From: Alistipes megaguti
Lineage (GTDB): Bacteria; Bacteroidota; Bacteroidia; Bacteroidales; Rikenellaceae
NCBI RefSeq assembly: GCF_900604385.1
Contig: NZ_LR027382.1
Coordinates: 372,001-436,000, forward strand
Direction of reading: 5' to 3'
Length of the DNA stretch: 64,000 nucleotides
A program made the translations under genes and the position numbers. The notes under the pieces were generated by a model. It worked only from the letters and a program-made list of their open reading frames with translations, was not told the origin of the DNA and made no database searches. This document shows positions 45,574-54,726 of this stretch, piece by piece (the first letter of the stretch is position 1; each line of letters begins with the position of its first letter).

Positions 45574-45994
45574 GCTTATCTATATTTTCGACAGGACATG
45601 ACTACTAAAAATCCATCAGCAACATCAATATTGTCATCTGCAATCAAAGACGATAAAACACATAAAGCAACTTAAAGAGGAGATAAGCCGCAAAGTAAGG
45701 TTACACGGTACTCGTCAGATTACTATTAGAATACAAAACCTCTTTGTCTCCCTGCATTATACATGGAAATTTACAGACTGCCACTAACTATTAGATGTCA
45801 TATAACTTATAACCTGCCCCCAATATCTCCGGAGATGCATGAAGGAATTCCAAAGACATAATTGAATTCAATATCTTTGGAAAACATTTTTCAGTTTCAA
45901 GAAAATGCGGATGATGAAGGCATATAAAAATTCCAATTTGGGTGTAAAAAAAGGTGTAAATCTCGTAATCACTTGATTTACACCCTTACTAGCG
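45574..45994. other. Gene-free stretch with inverted repeats
   Basis: No coding frame supported. It contains the inverted repeat TTCCAAAGA (45848-45856) / TCTTTGGAA (45874-45882) and, at its right end, GAAAATGCGG and the hairpin and repeats listed next. Low G+C compared with both flanks. Confidence 0.5.
45941..45984 (-). terminator. Hairpin with direct repeat, minus-strand terminator-like, possible element end
   Basis: GGTGTAAATC (45953-45962) pairs perfectly with GATTTACACC (45975-45984). On the minus strand it is followed by T7 and then a direct repeat of the arm (GGTGTAAA at 45941). No minus-strand gene ends here. A similar association of hairpin, ATG(C/T)GG motifs and junction occurs at 20092 and 51537. 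Confidence 0.5.
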
Positions 45995-47131
45995 ATGCGT
46001 AGGGTTCTCGTCTACAACGACAACGGACTGGAGAACGGTGAATTTGCCATGTGCATCTCCCCGAAGGACAACACGCCGTACTTCTTCCTCACGCGCGTGA
46101 ATGCAGACGAAGTGGAGGCCGGTGTGGTTGCTTCGTTCGACGGCACGAACATGACCGCCGGCTCGGAGTTCACCTACAACTCGGAGAATACGCTGATCGA
46201 CGCTTCGAACATCAGCATTGCGGCCGATGCCGATGGCAAGATCTACACCGTTTACTACAACAGCGCCAAACTTTCGGACGGTTCGACCTATGACCGGAAA
46301 TATTACGTCTATACGGGAAGCGGCTCTACTTGGACGCAGGTGGGCTCGAAGTTCGGCACGATGGGATATGACAGCGCCATCGGAATCGATCCGGCCACGA
46401 AGAATCCCATTGTCGCATTCCGTGCCAATGCTGCCGCCGGAGCCGTCGCTCGCCGTGATCTGGACGTCAACTATTTCGACGGTCAGAGCTGGAGCGAGAA
46501 CAACGTAATCTCCGACATCCAGGGTAAGACCATTTACGGCTATCACCTGGGCGTCTTCAACAATACGCTCTATCTGTGCGGTCTGGTTCAGAATGCACCG
46601 GGCACCTATTTTGTCTTCAAGTACAACAACGGCAGTTGGCAGCCTGTGGTCAATGCTCTTCCGACCGGCATGTCGCAGACCAACATGGTAGACGCTTCGT
46701 TTGCCGTGGCTTCGGACGGTACGGTTTATCTCTGCGCCGGCGGTGACGAGGATACCAACGGTACGTGGTACATCACCGTCTACAAGTGCGCTCCGGGCGA
46801 GTCGACCTGGACCCGCGTCGCTACTCCGATTCTGGACAAGGCAACCGGCGGAATATCTACATCGTCGACGTTTATCATCAGACTCTACAACGATCAGCCG
46901 GTAGTTTTCTACAAGAACCTCGATACCAACCTCCCGTATGTCGTGATGCTGAACGCTGATACCAAGCAGTGGGATGAGCCCGTGGCTTTGGGATCGGTCG
47001 AGATGGGAAGCTACGCAGCGCTCGAATTCGATGCGAACGGCGTAGGCTATGCGGCCTTCCTGGACAAGAGTGAACTCAGTTCGCTCCACATCTACAAGTT
47101 CGATACGGAAGAGGACGATCTGCCCGAATAG
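45995..47131 (+). pseudogene. N-terminally truncated beta-propeller-like protein
   Basis: 378 residues from an ATG at 45995 with no signal peptide and an abrupt beginning (MRRVLVYNDNGLENGEFAMC). The body is made of repeating beta blades: GKIYTVYYNSAKLSDGSTYD, TKNPIVAFRANAAAG, LYLCGLVQNAPGTYFVFKYN, GTVYLCAGGDEDTNGTWYIT, FIIRLYNDQPVVFYKNLDT. Such proteins in this order are normally exported, so the true 5' end has probably been lost at the hairpin junction just upstream. The family is not recognised more closely. A terminator follows, then a metallophosphoesterase. Confidence 0.55.
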
Positions 47132-47154
47132 GGGTTCGGTCGAATCCAATGAAC

Positions 47155-47189
47155 AGCCCGGAACCGGATTCCCGGTCCCGGGCTTTTTT
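47155..47189 (+). terminator. Terminator abutting the phosphoesterase start
   Basis: AGCCCGGAACCGG / CCGGTCCCGGGCT (one mismatch, loop ATTC) followed by T6. The tail ends 2 bp before ATG 47192 and 14 bp before the preferred ATG 47204, so translation of the next gene depends on read-through. Confidence 0.75.
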
Positions 47190-47203
47190 GAATGAACGGA
47201 TCG

Positions 47204-48700
47204 ATGAAACATTTTTTATTTTTGTTGCTGGCAGGTGCGGGGTTGACGTTCCTGCCGGGGCGGGCTGCCGAGATTTCGGGGCAAGTCTTCCGCGATGCGA
47301 ATGGCAACGGCCGACTCGATCGAGGGGAACGGGTGTTGCGCGATATGGGAATCACGGATGGAGATACGATTGTCTGGAGCGACCGGAACGGCCGTTATCG
47401 TCTTTCGACGGAGCCGGGGCGAGTCCTCTCTCCGATCCTCCCGGACGGTTATGTCGTTACTGCGGGAGGTTTGCAGAACCGGGGCTGTTATTGTGTCGAT
47501 GGGAATGCAGCAACAGCCGATTTCGGGCTTTGCCCGGTGAAGACGTCCTCCGACTTCCGGCTGGCGGTTCTCGGCGACATACAGGTCGATACGCCGGAAC
47601 AGTTGGAACTGGCCCGACAGACGGTGATTGGCGAAATCGCCGGCCGCGATGATCTCGATGGGGTAATGCACATGGGAGATCTGGTCAACGACGATCCTTC
47701 GCTGCTGGAGGCAGCCTCCGGCGCGTTGGGGTTGTTGCCTCAACCGGTCTGGACCGTGATCGGCAACCACGATCTCGACATCCGGGTCAAACCCCGGACC
47801 GGCACAGAGTTCCGCAAAAGGGTTGGAAGCGACATTACGGCCTTCTTTCGCGGGAACTGCTGCTTCGTGTTGCTCAACAACGTGGAGGCAGCCTCCGACA
47901 GTCTGTCCGATGCCCAACTCCGCTTTTTGCAGCAACTGGTCGGCAAGGCCTCGAAAAAGACGCTCTTCGTATTGTGTCAGCACGTTCCCATGGCCCGAAT
48001 GAAGAACCGGGAGGCGATCTTCTCCCTGTTGTGTGGGCACCGGGTGCTGATCCTCTCGGCCCATGCTCACACGGTTTTCCGCCGGGAGTGGAGCGACCGG
48101 ATTTCGGAGGTCTCGGTCGGGGCTTGCTGCGGTTCGTGGTGGACCGGAGAGCGTGATCCGTGGGGGATTCCTGCGGCATTGCAACAGTGCGGAACCCCTC
48201 GGGGTTACTTTCTGTTTGATTTCCGGAACGGGGAGTATCGTTTCCGTTTCAAGGGAATTGGTCTGGATGCAGATGTGCAGGCCGATCTGTGGGTCGCAGG
48301 TGTCGATTCGACTGACCGGAAGATCGAGACGCTGAATGAAGATCCGGCAGGCCGACTGCTGCTGAATGTCTACGGGGGAGGTGAGGCCACCTCTGTGGAG
48401 TACAGTGTCGACGGAATACAATGGCGAGCCATGGAGCGGGTCGAACGGGTAGCCCCTGCTGTGTTGCGGGTCATCTACATGAACTACGATGGTGGTTATC
48501 CCACTAGTTTTGCCCGCCGGACTCCGCTCCGGCGAAGGACTGCATCCCCCCATCTGTGGGAGGCACAGCTACCGGATTCGTTGCTGTCGGACGATCGTTG
48601 GCTCTATTTCCGGGTATCCGATACACGGGGACTTGAATCGTTTGAGTTACGGAGAGCTCTCGGCTCCTGTCCGGAATGGAGAAATGACGGCTGCCGATAA
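47204..48700 (+). CDS. Secreted calcineurin-like metallophosphoesterase
   Basis: About 498 residues from ATG 47204 (MKHFLFLLLAGAGLTFLPGR; ATG 47192 is an alternative). Three parts: an N-terminal SdrD/Cna-like beta domain (ISGQVFRDANGNGRLDRGER), the metallophosphatase core (about 115-330) with LAVLGDIQVD, GVMHMGDLVNDD, TVIGNHDLD, LCQHVPM and ILSAHAHT supplying the metal ligands, and a C-terminal sandwich. These match the MetallophosN-Metallophos-MetallophosC layout of Bacteroidetes. Substrate unknown (phosphomonoester or diester). The C-terminal tail after RRALGSCPEW may be slightly extended. It is coupled to the upstream truncated gene by read-through past a terminator. Confidence 0.85.
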   Translation: MKHFLFLLLAGAGLTFLPGRAAEISGQVFRDANGNGRLDRGERVLRDMGITDGDTIVWSDRNGRYRLSTEPGRVLSPILPDGYVVTAGGLQNRGCYCVDGNAATADFGLCPVKTSSDFRLAVLGDIQVDTPEQLELARQTVIGEIAGRDDLDGVMHMGDLVNDDPSLLEAASGALGLLPQPVWTVIGNHDLDIRVKPRTGTEFRKRVGSDITAFFRGNCCFVLLNNVEAASDSLSDAQLRFLQQLVGKASKKTLFVLCQHVPMARMKNREAIFSLLCGHRVLILSAHAHTVFRREWSDRISEVSVGACCGSWWTGERDPWGIPAALQQCGTPRGYFLFDFRNGEYRFRFKGIGLDADVQADLWVAGVDSTDRKIETLNEDPAGRLLLNVYGGGEATSVEYSVDGIQWRAMERVERVAPAVLRVIYMNYDGGYPTSFARRTPLRRRTASPHLWEAQLPDSLLSDDRWLYFRVSDTRGLESFELRRALGSCPEWRNDGCR

Positions 48701-48794
48701 GGTGCTTGGAGACGGAATACAACCGTTCCAGGATATGCCCCGCGAAAAGCAACTGAGGGTATCGATATGGCCGCCCCTTATCTGCCGTCAACCC

Positions 48795-51246
48795 CTATTC
48801 AAACAGCCCGGCCCGCTTCGTGTCGTAGGCCTGGCTCTCGATCGCCTGCGGCTGCCGGAACTTGCCGAACTGCCAGTAAACAGAGAACGAGAACATCCGT
48901 CCCAACACCTGTCGGTAACCGGTTTGCGTAAAGGTCTCGGCCCCGATCACCTCACGGACCTGTCGGCTGCGGTGCAACAGATCGGAGATGGAAATGCTGA
49001 CACCCAGGTGCGGTTTCTTGAAATAGCGCGACAACTGCAACTCCATGTCCGGATACATCGTGAAGTCGCGGCTCTGGGCCGACAGCGTGTAGGGACGGGC
49101 ACGGCATCCCCAGTAAATGCTGGTCCCCCACAACGACAGCGTAGCGCTGGCATGGCCCATGAAGCTGTTGACCGTGTTGGAGGGAGCCGAAGCAAATTCG
49201 TAGGTGGTCCTTGTGTAACTGCCACCGAGACTCAGCCTCAGAATGCGGGCCGGCTGCAGACGAAACAACAGGTTGACGCCGTGCCGACCGTTGCGGCCGA
49301 TGTTTTCGTAGGTCGTCGAGATGTTGTTCTCATCGACGGTGGTGATGCGTTCGATGGCATTGTCGGTGAAGGCGTATCCGTAGGAGAGCAGAATGCCTTT
49401 AAACCATTAGGATGAAAACTCGCGCGAAAAGGATCCTCCGAAACTGTGGGTATATTCGCCCTTCAGATGCGGATTTCCCGTGCGGAGATTCTCCGGATCG
49501 GTGGCGTCCACATAAGGGTTGAGCTGCGAAACATTAGGCCGGCGGACGCTGCCCCGATATGAAGCTCCAAGACTGAACCGCTTGATCCGCAGGGAGACGT
49601 TGGCAACCGGAAGGATGTTGAACTCATGGTAATCCAGTTTGCTGCCTCCCGTACTGAGAAAAGTGCCCTTGTTGCTGACGTTTTCGCCCTGAAGCGAGAG
49701 TCCGTAGGACAGTCTCTTTTTGAAGGCCGATCCCAAAAAATGCACCCGGGCATAGGCTACCTGCTGCCGGTAGTTCAGTCCGTCGAAACGCGCCTCTTCG
49801 GAGTAAAACGTATCCGTGACGGGATCGTACAACTGATAGTCGGTGGCATTGTCGTACAAGCGGTTGATGTATCCGGCATACGCATACACGGCCCATTTGC
49901 GTTGGGTATTCGGATCGGCCAGCAGCATTCGAAAATCCACGTTGTGTTCGCGCGAACCGTTGGTAGCGGTCACCTGTCGGTTTTCATCCGCAGCATCGGT
50001 TTGCGTATAGAGCATCAACTGGTTGCTGTTGGTGCGCGAGTCGGTGTAGGTGTACTTCAGGTTATAGTTGTTTCGCTTGCCCCGGCCTTTTCCCCATTTC
50101 TGGTTCATCGTAAATCCAGCATTAAACCGCATGGGCGAATCTTCGTGCCCGCGCGTCGTATTGCTCGTGGCACGGATCTCGCTGCCTGCGGCATTCAAGG
50201 TCTGCGAATGGGCATCGCTGTAGGTGTCCGACGTACTTTTGCGGGTGGAAAGCGCCAGGTTCAGATCCACTTTTTCGTTGAACAGCGACCGAAACAGATT
50301 CATCCCCAGGTTATGACTCATGGAGTTGCTCCAAGAAGTCTGCGTATTATCCAAGGTTTTGTAGGAGCTTTCCGGATCGAGCATTTCGCGCAGGGTACGG
50401 TTGCTCAGCTTCGGGGCATCGGTGTAGCCGAATTGGTAGTTGACACCGATTCCGGTCCAGGGCGTATTAGCCACCACATTGGCACCGGCTGCGTAATCGC
50501 CCCGGGTTGAGGCATTGGCATTGATCTGTCCGGCAAAACCGTAGGGCAAGGGAGCCGCCAGCCTGATGAGCAGGATAGGTTCCGTGTTGTTGTACTCGGG
50601 CGATCCGGGCAGTACGAGTTCGATCTTCGACATGTAGCTCGCTTGGATGAAATTCATCGGATACTGGCGGTTGACGTTGATCATGCCGTTTTCCCGATCG
50701 TCGACGTAGATTCTGGTGACAGGCGTATTCTCGTACTGCAGTTTTCCACTGGCGGGATTCATCTCCAGTTCGGGGACTTTGCTCATGATCTCCATCATCC
50801 GCATACGTTTAGCATCGGGGTCCGCGGCCACGTCATAGATGAGCCGGTCCGTTTCGCGCCGCACGAGTTGCCGGGCCTTGATTTCGACACTTTGTACCTC
50901 CACGCCGGCTTTCAGGGCAATCTTTCCGAGATCCTGCCCGCTATTGTCGAAGGTTATTCTTTTCGAGAGACTTTGATAGCCGACGAAGGTGAACCACAAC
51001 TGATAATCGCCCTTGCGAGGCAGACTGATCGAAAAACGTCCGTCGGGATAGGTGATTGCCGTAGCGGCCTGCCGGCCCTCGTCATTCAGCGCGACCACGG
51101 TGGCATAGGCCAGCGCCTTATCATTGGCCGCATCAACCAACCGTCCGACGATATTCCGATTCTCTTGGGCGGTCACTGCGCCGACCGACAGTACCCCCCA
51201 GAAAAAGGCAGAACCGAAGTGTTGTTTTTTGAGAAAAAATATTCAT
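48795..51246 (-). pseudogene. TonB-dependent receptor-like outer-membrane protein, two lesions
   Basis: Carboxypeptidase-regulatory-like domain (VGRLVDAANDKALAYATVVA), plug (LIYDVAADPDAKRMRMMEIM, TRIYVDDRENGMINVNRQYP) and an outer-membrane barrel that reads on past TAA at 49409-49407 in the same frame (WFKGILLSYGYAFTDNAIER.. to ..QAYDTKRAGLFE). One nonsense change explains the stop. At the other end ATG 51246 opens a signal peptide that is one base out of phase because of a run of six T (51239-51234); five T would give MNIFLKKQHFGSAFFWGVLS. As written only a GTG at 51176 would start the frame, without a signal peptide. Intact length would be about 815 residues. Function: probable uptake receptor, substrate unknown. 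Confidence 0.75.
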
Positions 51247-51536
51247 AATGGTGTGCACACAATGGTTGAGAATGCATCATATCATTACAAATTTCGGAAA
51301 AATATATGACATCTGGGAGAAATCTACAGAAAATTTAGAAGTTAGAGTTCTCTCTTTACAACCGAAGTCAGATTCCTAGCCCCATACAAAAAACAAATCT
51401 CTGTCCGATGAAAATTCACGGCTTATCAAAGTAGATTAGCTAAGATCTGTCATTCAGATTTTACACACGAATTGGAGGCTCATTTTCAACCACAAGAAAA
51501 ATGCGGACAAAATGCGGACACGGAGGGCAAAACAAA
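51247..51536. other. Gene-free stretch before tRNA-Leu with phased repeats
   Basis: No coding frame. ATGCGGACAAA (51501-51511) and ATGCGGACACG (51512-51522) form an 11-bp phased pair resembling that upstream of the integrase. AT-rich to about 51480. This would be the right end of an integrated element. Confidence 0.45.
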
Positions 51537-51571
51537 AATCCCAAACAACTATCGATTAGCCATTTGGGATT
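51537..51571 (-). terminator. Terminator of tRNA-Leu
   Basis: AATCCCAAA (51537-51545) / TTTGGGATT (51563-51571), 9-bp stem. On the minus strand, downstream of the tRNA, it is followed by TTTTGTTTTG. It starts 6 bp after the CCA end. Confidence 0.75.
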
Positions 51572-51577
51572 TTTTCA

Positions 51578-51664
51578 TGGTACCCGGAGCCGGGGTCGAA
51601 CCGGCACGACATTGCTGTCATTGGTGTTTGAGACCAACGCGTCTACCGATTCCGCCATCCGGGC
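51578..51664 (-). tRNA. tRNA-Leu (anticodon CAA)
   Basis: Minus strand, 87 nt including encoded CCA (51580-51578). Acceptor GCCCGGA pairs with TCCGGGT, the D arm carries GGCGGAATCGGTAGACGC, the anticodon loop is CTCAAAC with anticodon CAA, a long variable arm (class II) follows, and the T arm is CCGGTTCGACCCCGG. The 3' end (51575-51588) is duplicated at 20131-20144. Its promoter lies on the uvrC side, so the tRNA and everything to its right are chromosomal, and integrated DNA lies at its 3' side. Confidence 0.95.
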
Positions 51665-51696
51665 TGATTACCGCTTCTTGCGGCGAATCGGGTGGA

Positions 51697-51725
51697 CAAA
51701 GATAGAAAAAATTCCTCGCTTCCAA
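51697..51725 (-). promoter_or_regulatory. Promoter of tRNA-Leu
   Basis: TATCTTTG on the minus strand (51704-51697) with TTG about 18 bp further upstream (51725-51723). Transcription would begin about 25 bp before the tRNA 5' end. Confidence 0.5.
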
Positions 51726-51808
51726 GAATTTTCCGCCAATTATTTTCCCGCAGGCCCGTTTTCACAGTCGCTGCCGATGGAACGCCGCCGAAAGGCCGAC
51801 ATCGGGGA

Positions 51809-53638
51809 TCACTTCCCGTTCTCGAAATAGTCCCGCACACGCCGGGCCCGCGCCGGACCGATCAGTGCCGACAACTCCTCGGGATTGGCCGCACGGACCT
51901 TCTCCACCGTGCGGAAGTGGCGCAGCAGCGTCTCGATGGTCTTCGCCCCCACCCCTTCGATCTGCTCCAGTTCGCTGTGGATAAAGGCCTTGCTCCGCTT
52001 CTGGCGGTGGAACGTGATGGCGAAGCGGTGCACCTCGTCCTGGATACTCGTCAGAAAGTGAAACAGCGGCGAGGTGGGACGCAGCCCGACCAGCAGCGGC
52101 GGATAACCGCAATAGAGTTCCGCCGTACGGTGCCGGTCATCCTTGGCCAGGCCGGCGATCGGGATGTCGAGCTGCAGGGCCTCCAGCACCTCGTGAATCA
52201 CCCCCATCTGCCCCTTGCCGCCATCGGCGATGATCAGGTCGGGCATCTCGCCCCCTTCGACCTGCAGCCGGCTGTATCGCCGATAGACCACCTCGCGCAT
52301 TGAGGCGTAGTCGTCCGGGCCCTCCACCGTCTTGATGTTGAAGTGGCGGTACTCCTTGCGCGAGGGCTTTCCGTCGCGGAAGACCACACACGACGCCACG
52401 GGATGCGAACCCTGAAGATTCGAGTTGTCGAAGCACTCGATGTGACGCGGCGGACGATCGAGCCGCAGCTCCTTCTGCAGGGCATTCATCAGCCGTTCGG
52501 TATGCCGTTCCGGATTGCGGATCTCAAGGTTCTTGAGCTGCTCGGCGCGGTAGATGCGGGCGCTCTTGCGCGAAAATTCCAGCAAGTCGAGCTTTTCGCC
52601 GCGTTTCGGCACGGTGAAGGTCACCCCGTCGAACAGCAGCGTCGTCGAGGGCAGAAACGGCACGATCACCTCCCGGGCCAACTCCCCGCCGGCCACATTC
52701 TCAACCATGTACTGAATGCCGAGCGTCAGCATGTCGCGTTCGTCGCCCTCGACGCCCGTCGAGAGCTTGACGGTCTGCACGCCCACCACCGAACCGTGGC
52801 GGATCCGCACGAAGTTGCACCACGCCACATCGTCGTCCGGCAGCAGCGAGAAGACATCCACGTCGACAATCCGCGCACTGACGATCACCGACTTGCCGGC
52901 GTAGTGATCCAGCGCGTCGAGACGCTGCTTGTAGCGCTGCGCCTGTTCGAACTTCAGCTCGCCGGCCGCCCGTGTCATCTCCCCCTCGAGGTACTTGCGC
53001 ACGGGGCGCAGGTCACCCTTCAGCACCAAGACCACCATCTCCACCAGACGGTCGTACTCCTCCTCGCTCTGAGCCCCGATGCAGGGTCCCTTGCAGTTGC
53101 CGATGTGGTACTGCAGGCAGACCGAATAGCGGCCGCGGGCAATCTGTTCGGGCGAGAGGTTCAGCTTGCAGGTCCGCAGCGGGACCACCTCGCGAATGAA
53201 CTCCAGCACGCTGTGCTGCATCATCACCGAGCCGTAGGGGCCGAAATACTGCGAACCGTCGCGCACGAGCTGCCGCGTGGACTGCACCCGCGGGAAGGGC
53301 TCGCGTCGCACGACAATCCACGGATAGGTCTTGTCGTCCTTCAACAGAATGTTGTAGCGCGGCTGGAGGGTCTTGATGAGCGAATTTTCCAGCAGCAGGG
53401 CGTCGGTTTCGCTGCCGACGACGATGTGGCGGATCTCGACGATCTGACGTACCAGCACCCGCACCTTGGCGCTGTGCTCCTTCGAATTGACGAAATACGA
53501 CGAGACCCGCTTGCGCAGACTCTTGGCCTTGCCCACATAGATGATCGTCCCCGTGCGGTCCACGAACTGATAGACGCCCGGCGACAGCGGGAGCAGGGCC
53601 ACCTGCTCCTTCAACGAGTTTTTGACCGTATCGCTCAT
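51809..53638 (-). CDS. uvrC: Excinuclease ABC subunit C
   Basis: I choose the start at 53638 (MSDTVKNSLKEQVALLPLSP), giving 609 residues, the normal length; the frame is open further upstream without meaning. GIY-YIG nuclease domain near 18-95 (GVYQFVDRTGTIIYVGKAKS), UVR helical hairpin about 200-235 (GELKFEQAQRYKQRLDALDH), the C-terminal RNase H-like endonuclease region with HIECFDNSNLQGSHPVASCV, and tandem HhH motifs at the end (IEGVGAKTIETLLRHF). It makes both incisions around UvrAB-bound DNA lesions in nucleotide excision repair. It is divergent from the lipoprotein gene at 53760. Confidence 0.97.
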   Translation of the reverse strand: MSDTVKNSLKEQVALLPLSPGVYQFVDRTGTIIYVGKAKSLRKRVSSYFVNSKEHSAKVRVLVRQIVEIRHIVVGSETDALLLENSLIKTLQPRYNILLKDDKTYPWIVVRREPFPRVQSTRQLVRDGSQYFGPYGSVMMQHSVLEFIREVVPLRTCKLNLSPEQIARGRYSVCLQYHIGNCKGPCIGAQSEEEYDRLVEMVVLVLKGDLRPVRKYLEGEMTRAAGELKFEQAQRYKQRLDALDHYAGKSVIVSARIVDVDVFSLLPDDDVAWCNFVRIRHGSVVGVQTVKLSTGVEGDERDMLTLGIQYMVENVAGGELAREVIVPFLPSTTLLFDGVTFTVPKRGEKLDLLEFSRKSARIYRAEQLKNLEIRNPERHTERLMNALQKELRLDRPPRHIECFDNSNLQGSHPVASCVVFRDGKPSRKEYRHFNIKTVEGPDDYASMREVVYRRYSRLQVEGGEMPDLIIADGGKGQMGVIHEVLEALQLDIPIAGLAKDDRHRTAELYCGYPPLLVGLRPTSPLFHFLTSIQDEVHRFAITFHRQKRSKAFIHSELEQIEGVGAKTIETLLRHFRTVEKVRAANPEELSALIGPARARRVRDYFENGK

Positions 53639-53699
53639 ACCGATTGCAAATGTAACAAATATCCCACGAAAATGAAACCAAACAAAAACGTCCGACATA

Positions 53700-53730
53700 T
53701 TGTTCGTTTTGCCCGATTTGTTTATCTTTG
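53700..53730 (+). promoter_or_regulatory. Promoter of the lipoprotein-DUF5723 operon
   Basis: TTG (53700-53702), 20 bp, TATCTTTG (53723-53730), 29 bp before the ATG at 53760: the Bacteroidetes promoter pattern. Confidence 0.6.
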
Positions 53731-53759
53731 CGACTCGTTCACCCATCAACACAATAAAC

Positions 53760-54713
53760 ATGAGGAAACTCTTACTCTTGTGCGGGGTCTTTGCTACAGC
53801 TTGCATCGACAACGACTACGACCTCGCAAACATCAACACCGACAACATCGCCATCGGTGACGAAACCTCGCGTTTCGAAGCTCCGCTGGCCAAAGTGTAC
53901 GTCTCCCTGGCAGACATCAACAGCAACGACCAGGTGCGCATCGACCAGATCTTCAACGAAGCCGACACGTGGCTTCCGACCCAACTGCCCGATACGGATG
54001 AAAACGGAGCCTATGCGGACGTCCAGCGCCTGCTCAACGACCTGACCTACGTCAACGACCGCCTGCTCCCGGATCTGCTCGACGAAATGGGAACCAACCC
54101 CGAGAAACTCGACGCCGTAGCCACGCTGCTGCAGCAGAACTACTATGACGATTTTGCCGGAGTCCTTCCGGACGTCTCCCAGACGGAGTTCAAGGAGGCC
54201 TTCGTCGAGGCCTTCACCTCGAATGCCGTCCTGCGCGACGCACTGAGCCGGGAGGTCAAAAGCCTGGCCGGTGACTATCTGACAAACCTCGATGTCAACA
54301 TGGACGACCTCTCCTACGAAATCGGGCACATCGACCTGAGCGACGAGGTGGTGAACATGCTCTGCGACAACCTCGATCCGGCCGAAACCCCCGATCCGAA
54401 GAATACGCTCCACCTGGCCGGCGAGATCGACAACCGTCTGCCCCTGACGCTGGAGATCGCCCCCAGCTTCCTCAACACGCTGGTCTCGTTCTCGACGACG
54501 GTGCTGGCCAACTCACCCGAGAACGCACTGCCCGAGACGCGGCTTCTGGCCAACGACCTGCGGACGATCATCCAGGATGCCCGGGTCGATATTCCCATCG
54601 TCATCCGAAAATACTATCCCGGCAAAGGCTTCGACAACGCCTCGGAGCAGCAGACCCAGATGCAGATCAACCTGTATCTGATCAAACGCGGCGCCCTGAA
54701 GTTCGACCTCTAA
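53760..54713 (+). CDS. Lipoprotein of unknown function
   Basis: About 317 residues from ATG 53760 (MRKLLLLCGVFATACIDNDY), which places the lipobox cysteine at 15; an upstream in-frame ATG at 53700 lies in the promoter. The mature part is acidic with long helical stretches (EADTWLPTQLPDTDENGAYA, LLDEMGTNPEKLDAVATLLQ) and a C-terminal beta portion ending ..MQINLYLIKRGALKFDL. No recognised domain. It lies 13 bp before a DUF5723 outer-membrane barrel gene and is surely co-transcribed, so it may work with that protein at the outer membrane. Confidence 0.75.
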   Translation: MRKLLLLCGVFATACIDNDYDLANINTDNIAIGDETSRFEAPLAKVYVSLADINSNDQVRIDQIFNEADTWLPTQLPDTDENGAYADVQRLLNDLTYVNDRLLPDLLDEMGTNPEKLDAVATLLQQNYYDDFAGVLPDVSQTEFKEAFVEAFTSNAVLRDALSREVKSLAGDYLTNLDVNMDDLSYEIGHIDLSDEVVNMLCDNLDPAETPDPKNTLHLAGEIDNRLPLTLEIAPSFLNTLVSFSTTVLANSPENALPETRLLANDLRTIIQDARVDIPIVIRKYYPGKGFDNASEQQTQMQINLYLIKRGALKFDL

Positions 54714-54726
54714 ACAGCATCCCGTC

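Larger units (their letters stand above)
20131..51588 (+). mobile_element. Putative integrative mobilizable element(s) carrying PUL2 at tRNA-Leu
   Basis: Bounded by the att-like core at 20131 and the identical tRNA 3' end at 51575-51588. It holds integrase, HTH, MobC and relaxase at the left, then PUL2 with its LacI-type regulator. There are no conjugation (tra) genes, so transfer would need a helper. The right limit is uncertain: a hairpin and repeats at 45941-45984 next to a truncated gene may mark an older or inner boundary, in which case 45990-51575 is a separate insertion or flanking chromosome. Confidence 0.45.

Noticed and set aside
5867..45979. The 13-mer AATCACTTGATTT at 5867 and 45967 as att sites
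   Set aside because: AT-rich, nearly palindromic and at the end of an ordinary gene in one case; no further identity on either side.
20131..45990. A single element ending exactly at 45.99 kb
   Set aside because: No copy of the tRNA-derived core is present there, so the boundary cannot be set; kept only as an alternative.
53647..53654. CAAATGTA as the uvrC promoter (TACATTTG on the minus strand)
   Set aside because: It lies less than 10 bp from the start codon and has no -33 box at a suitable distance.
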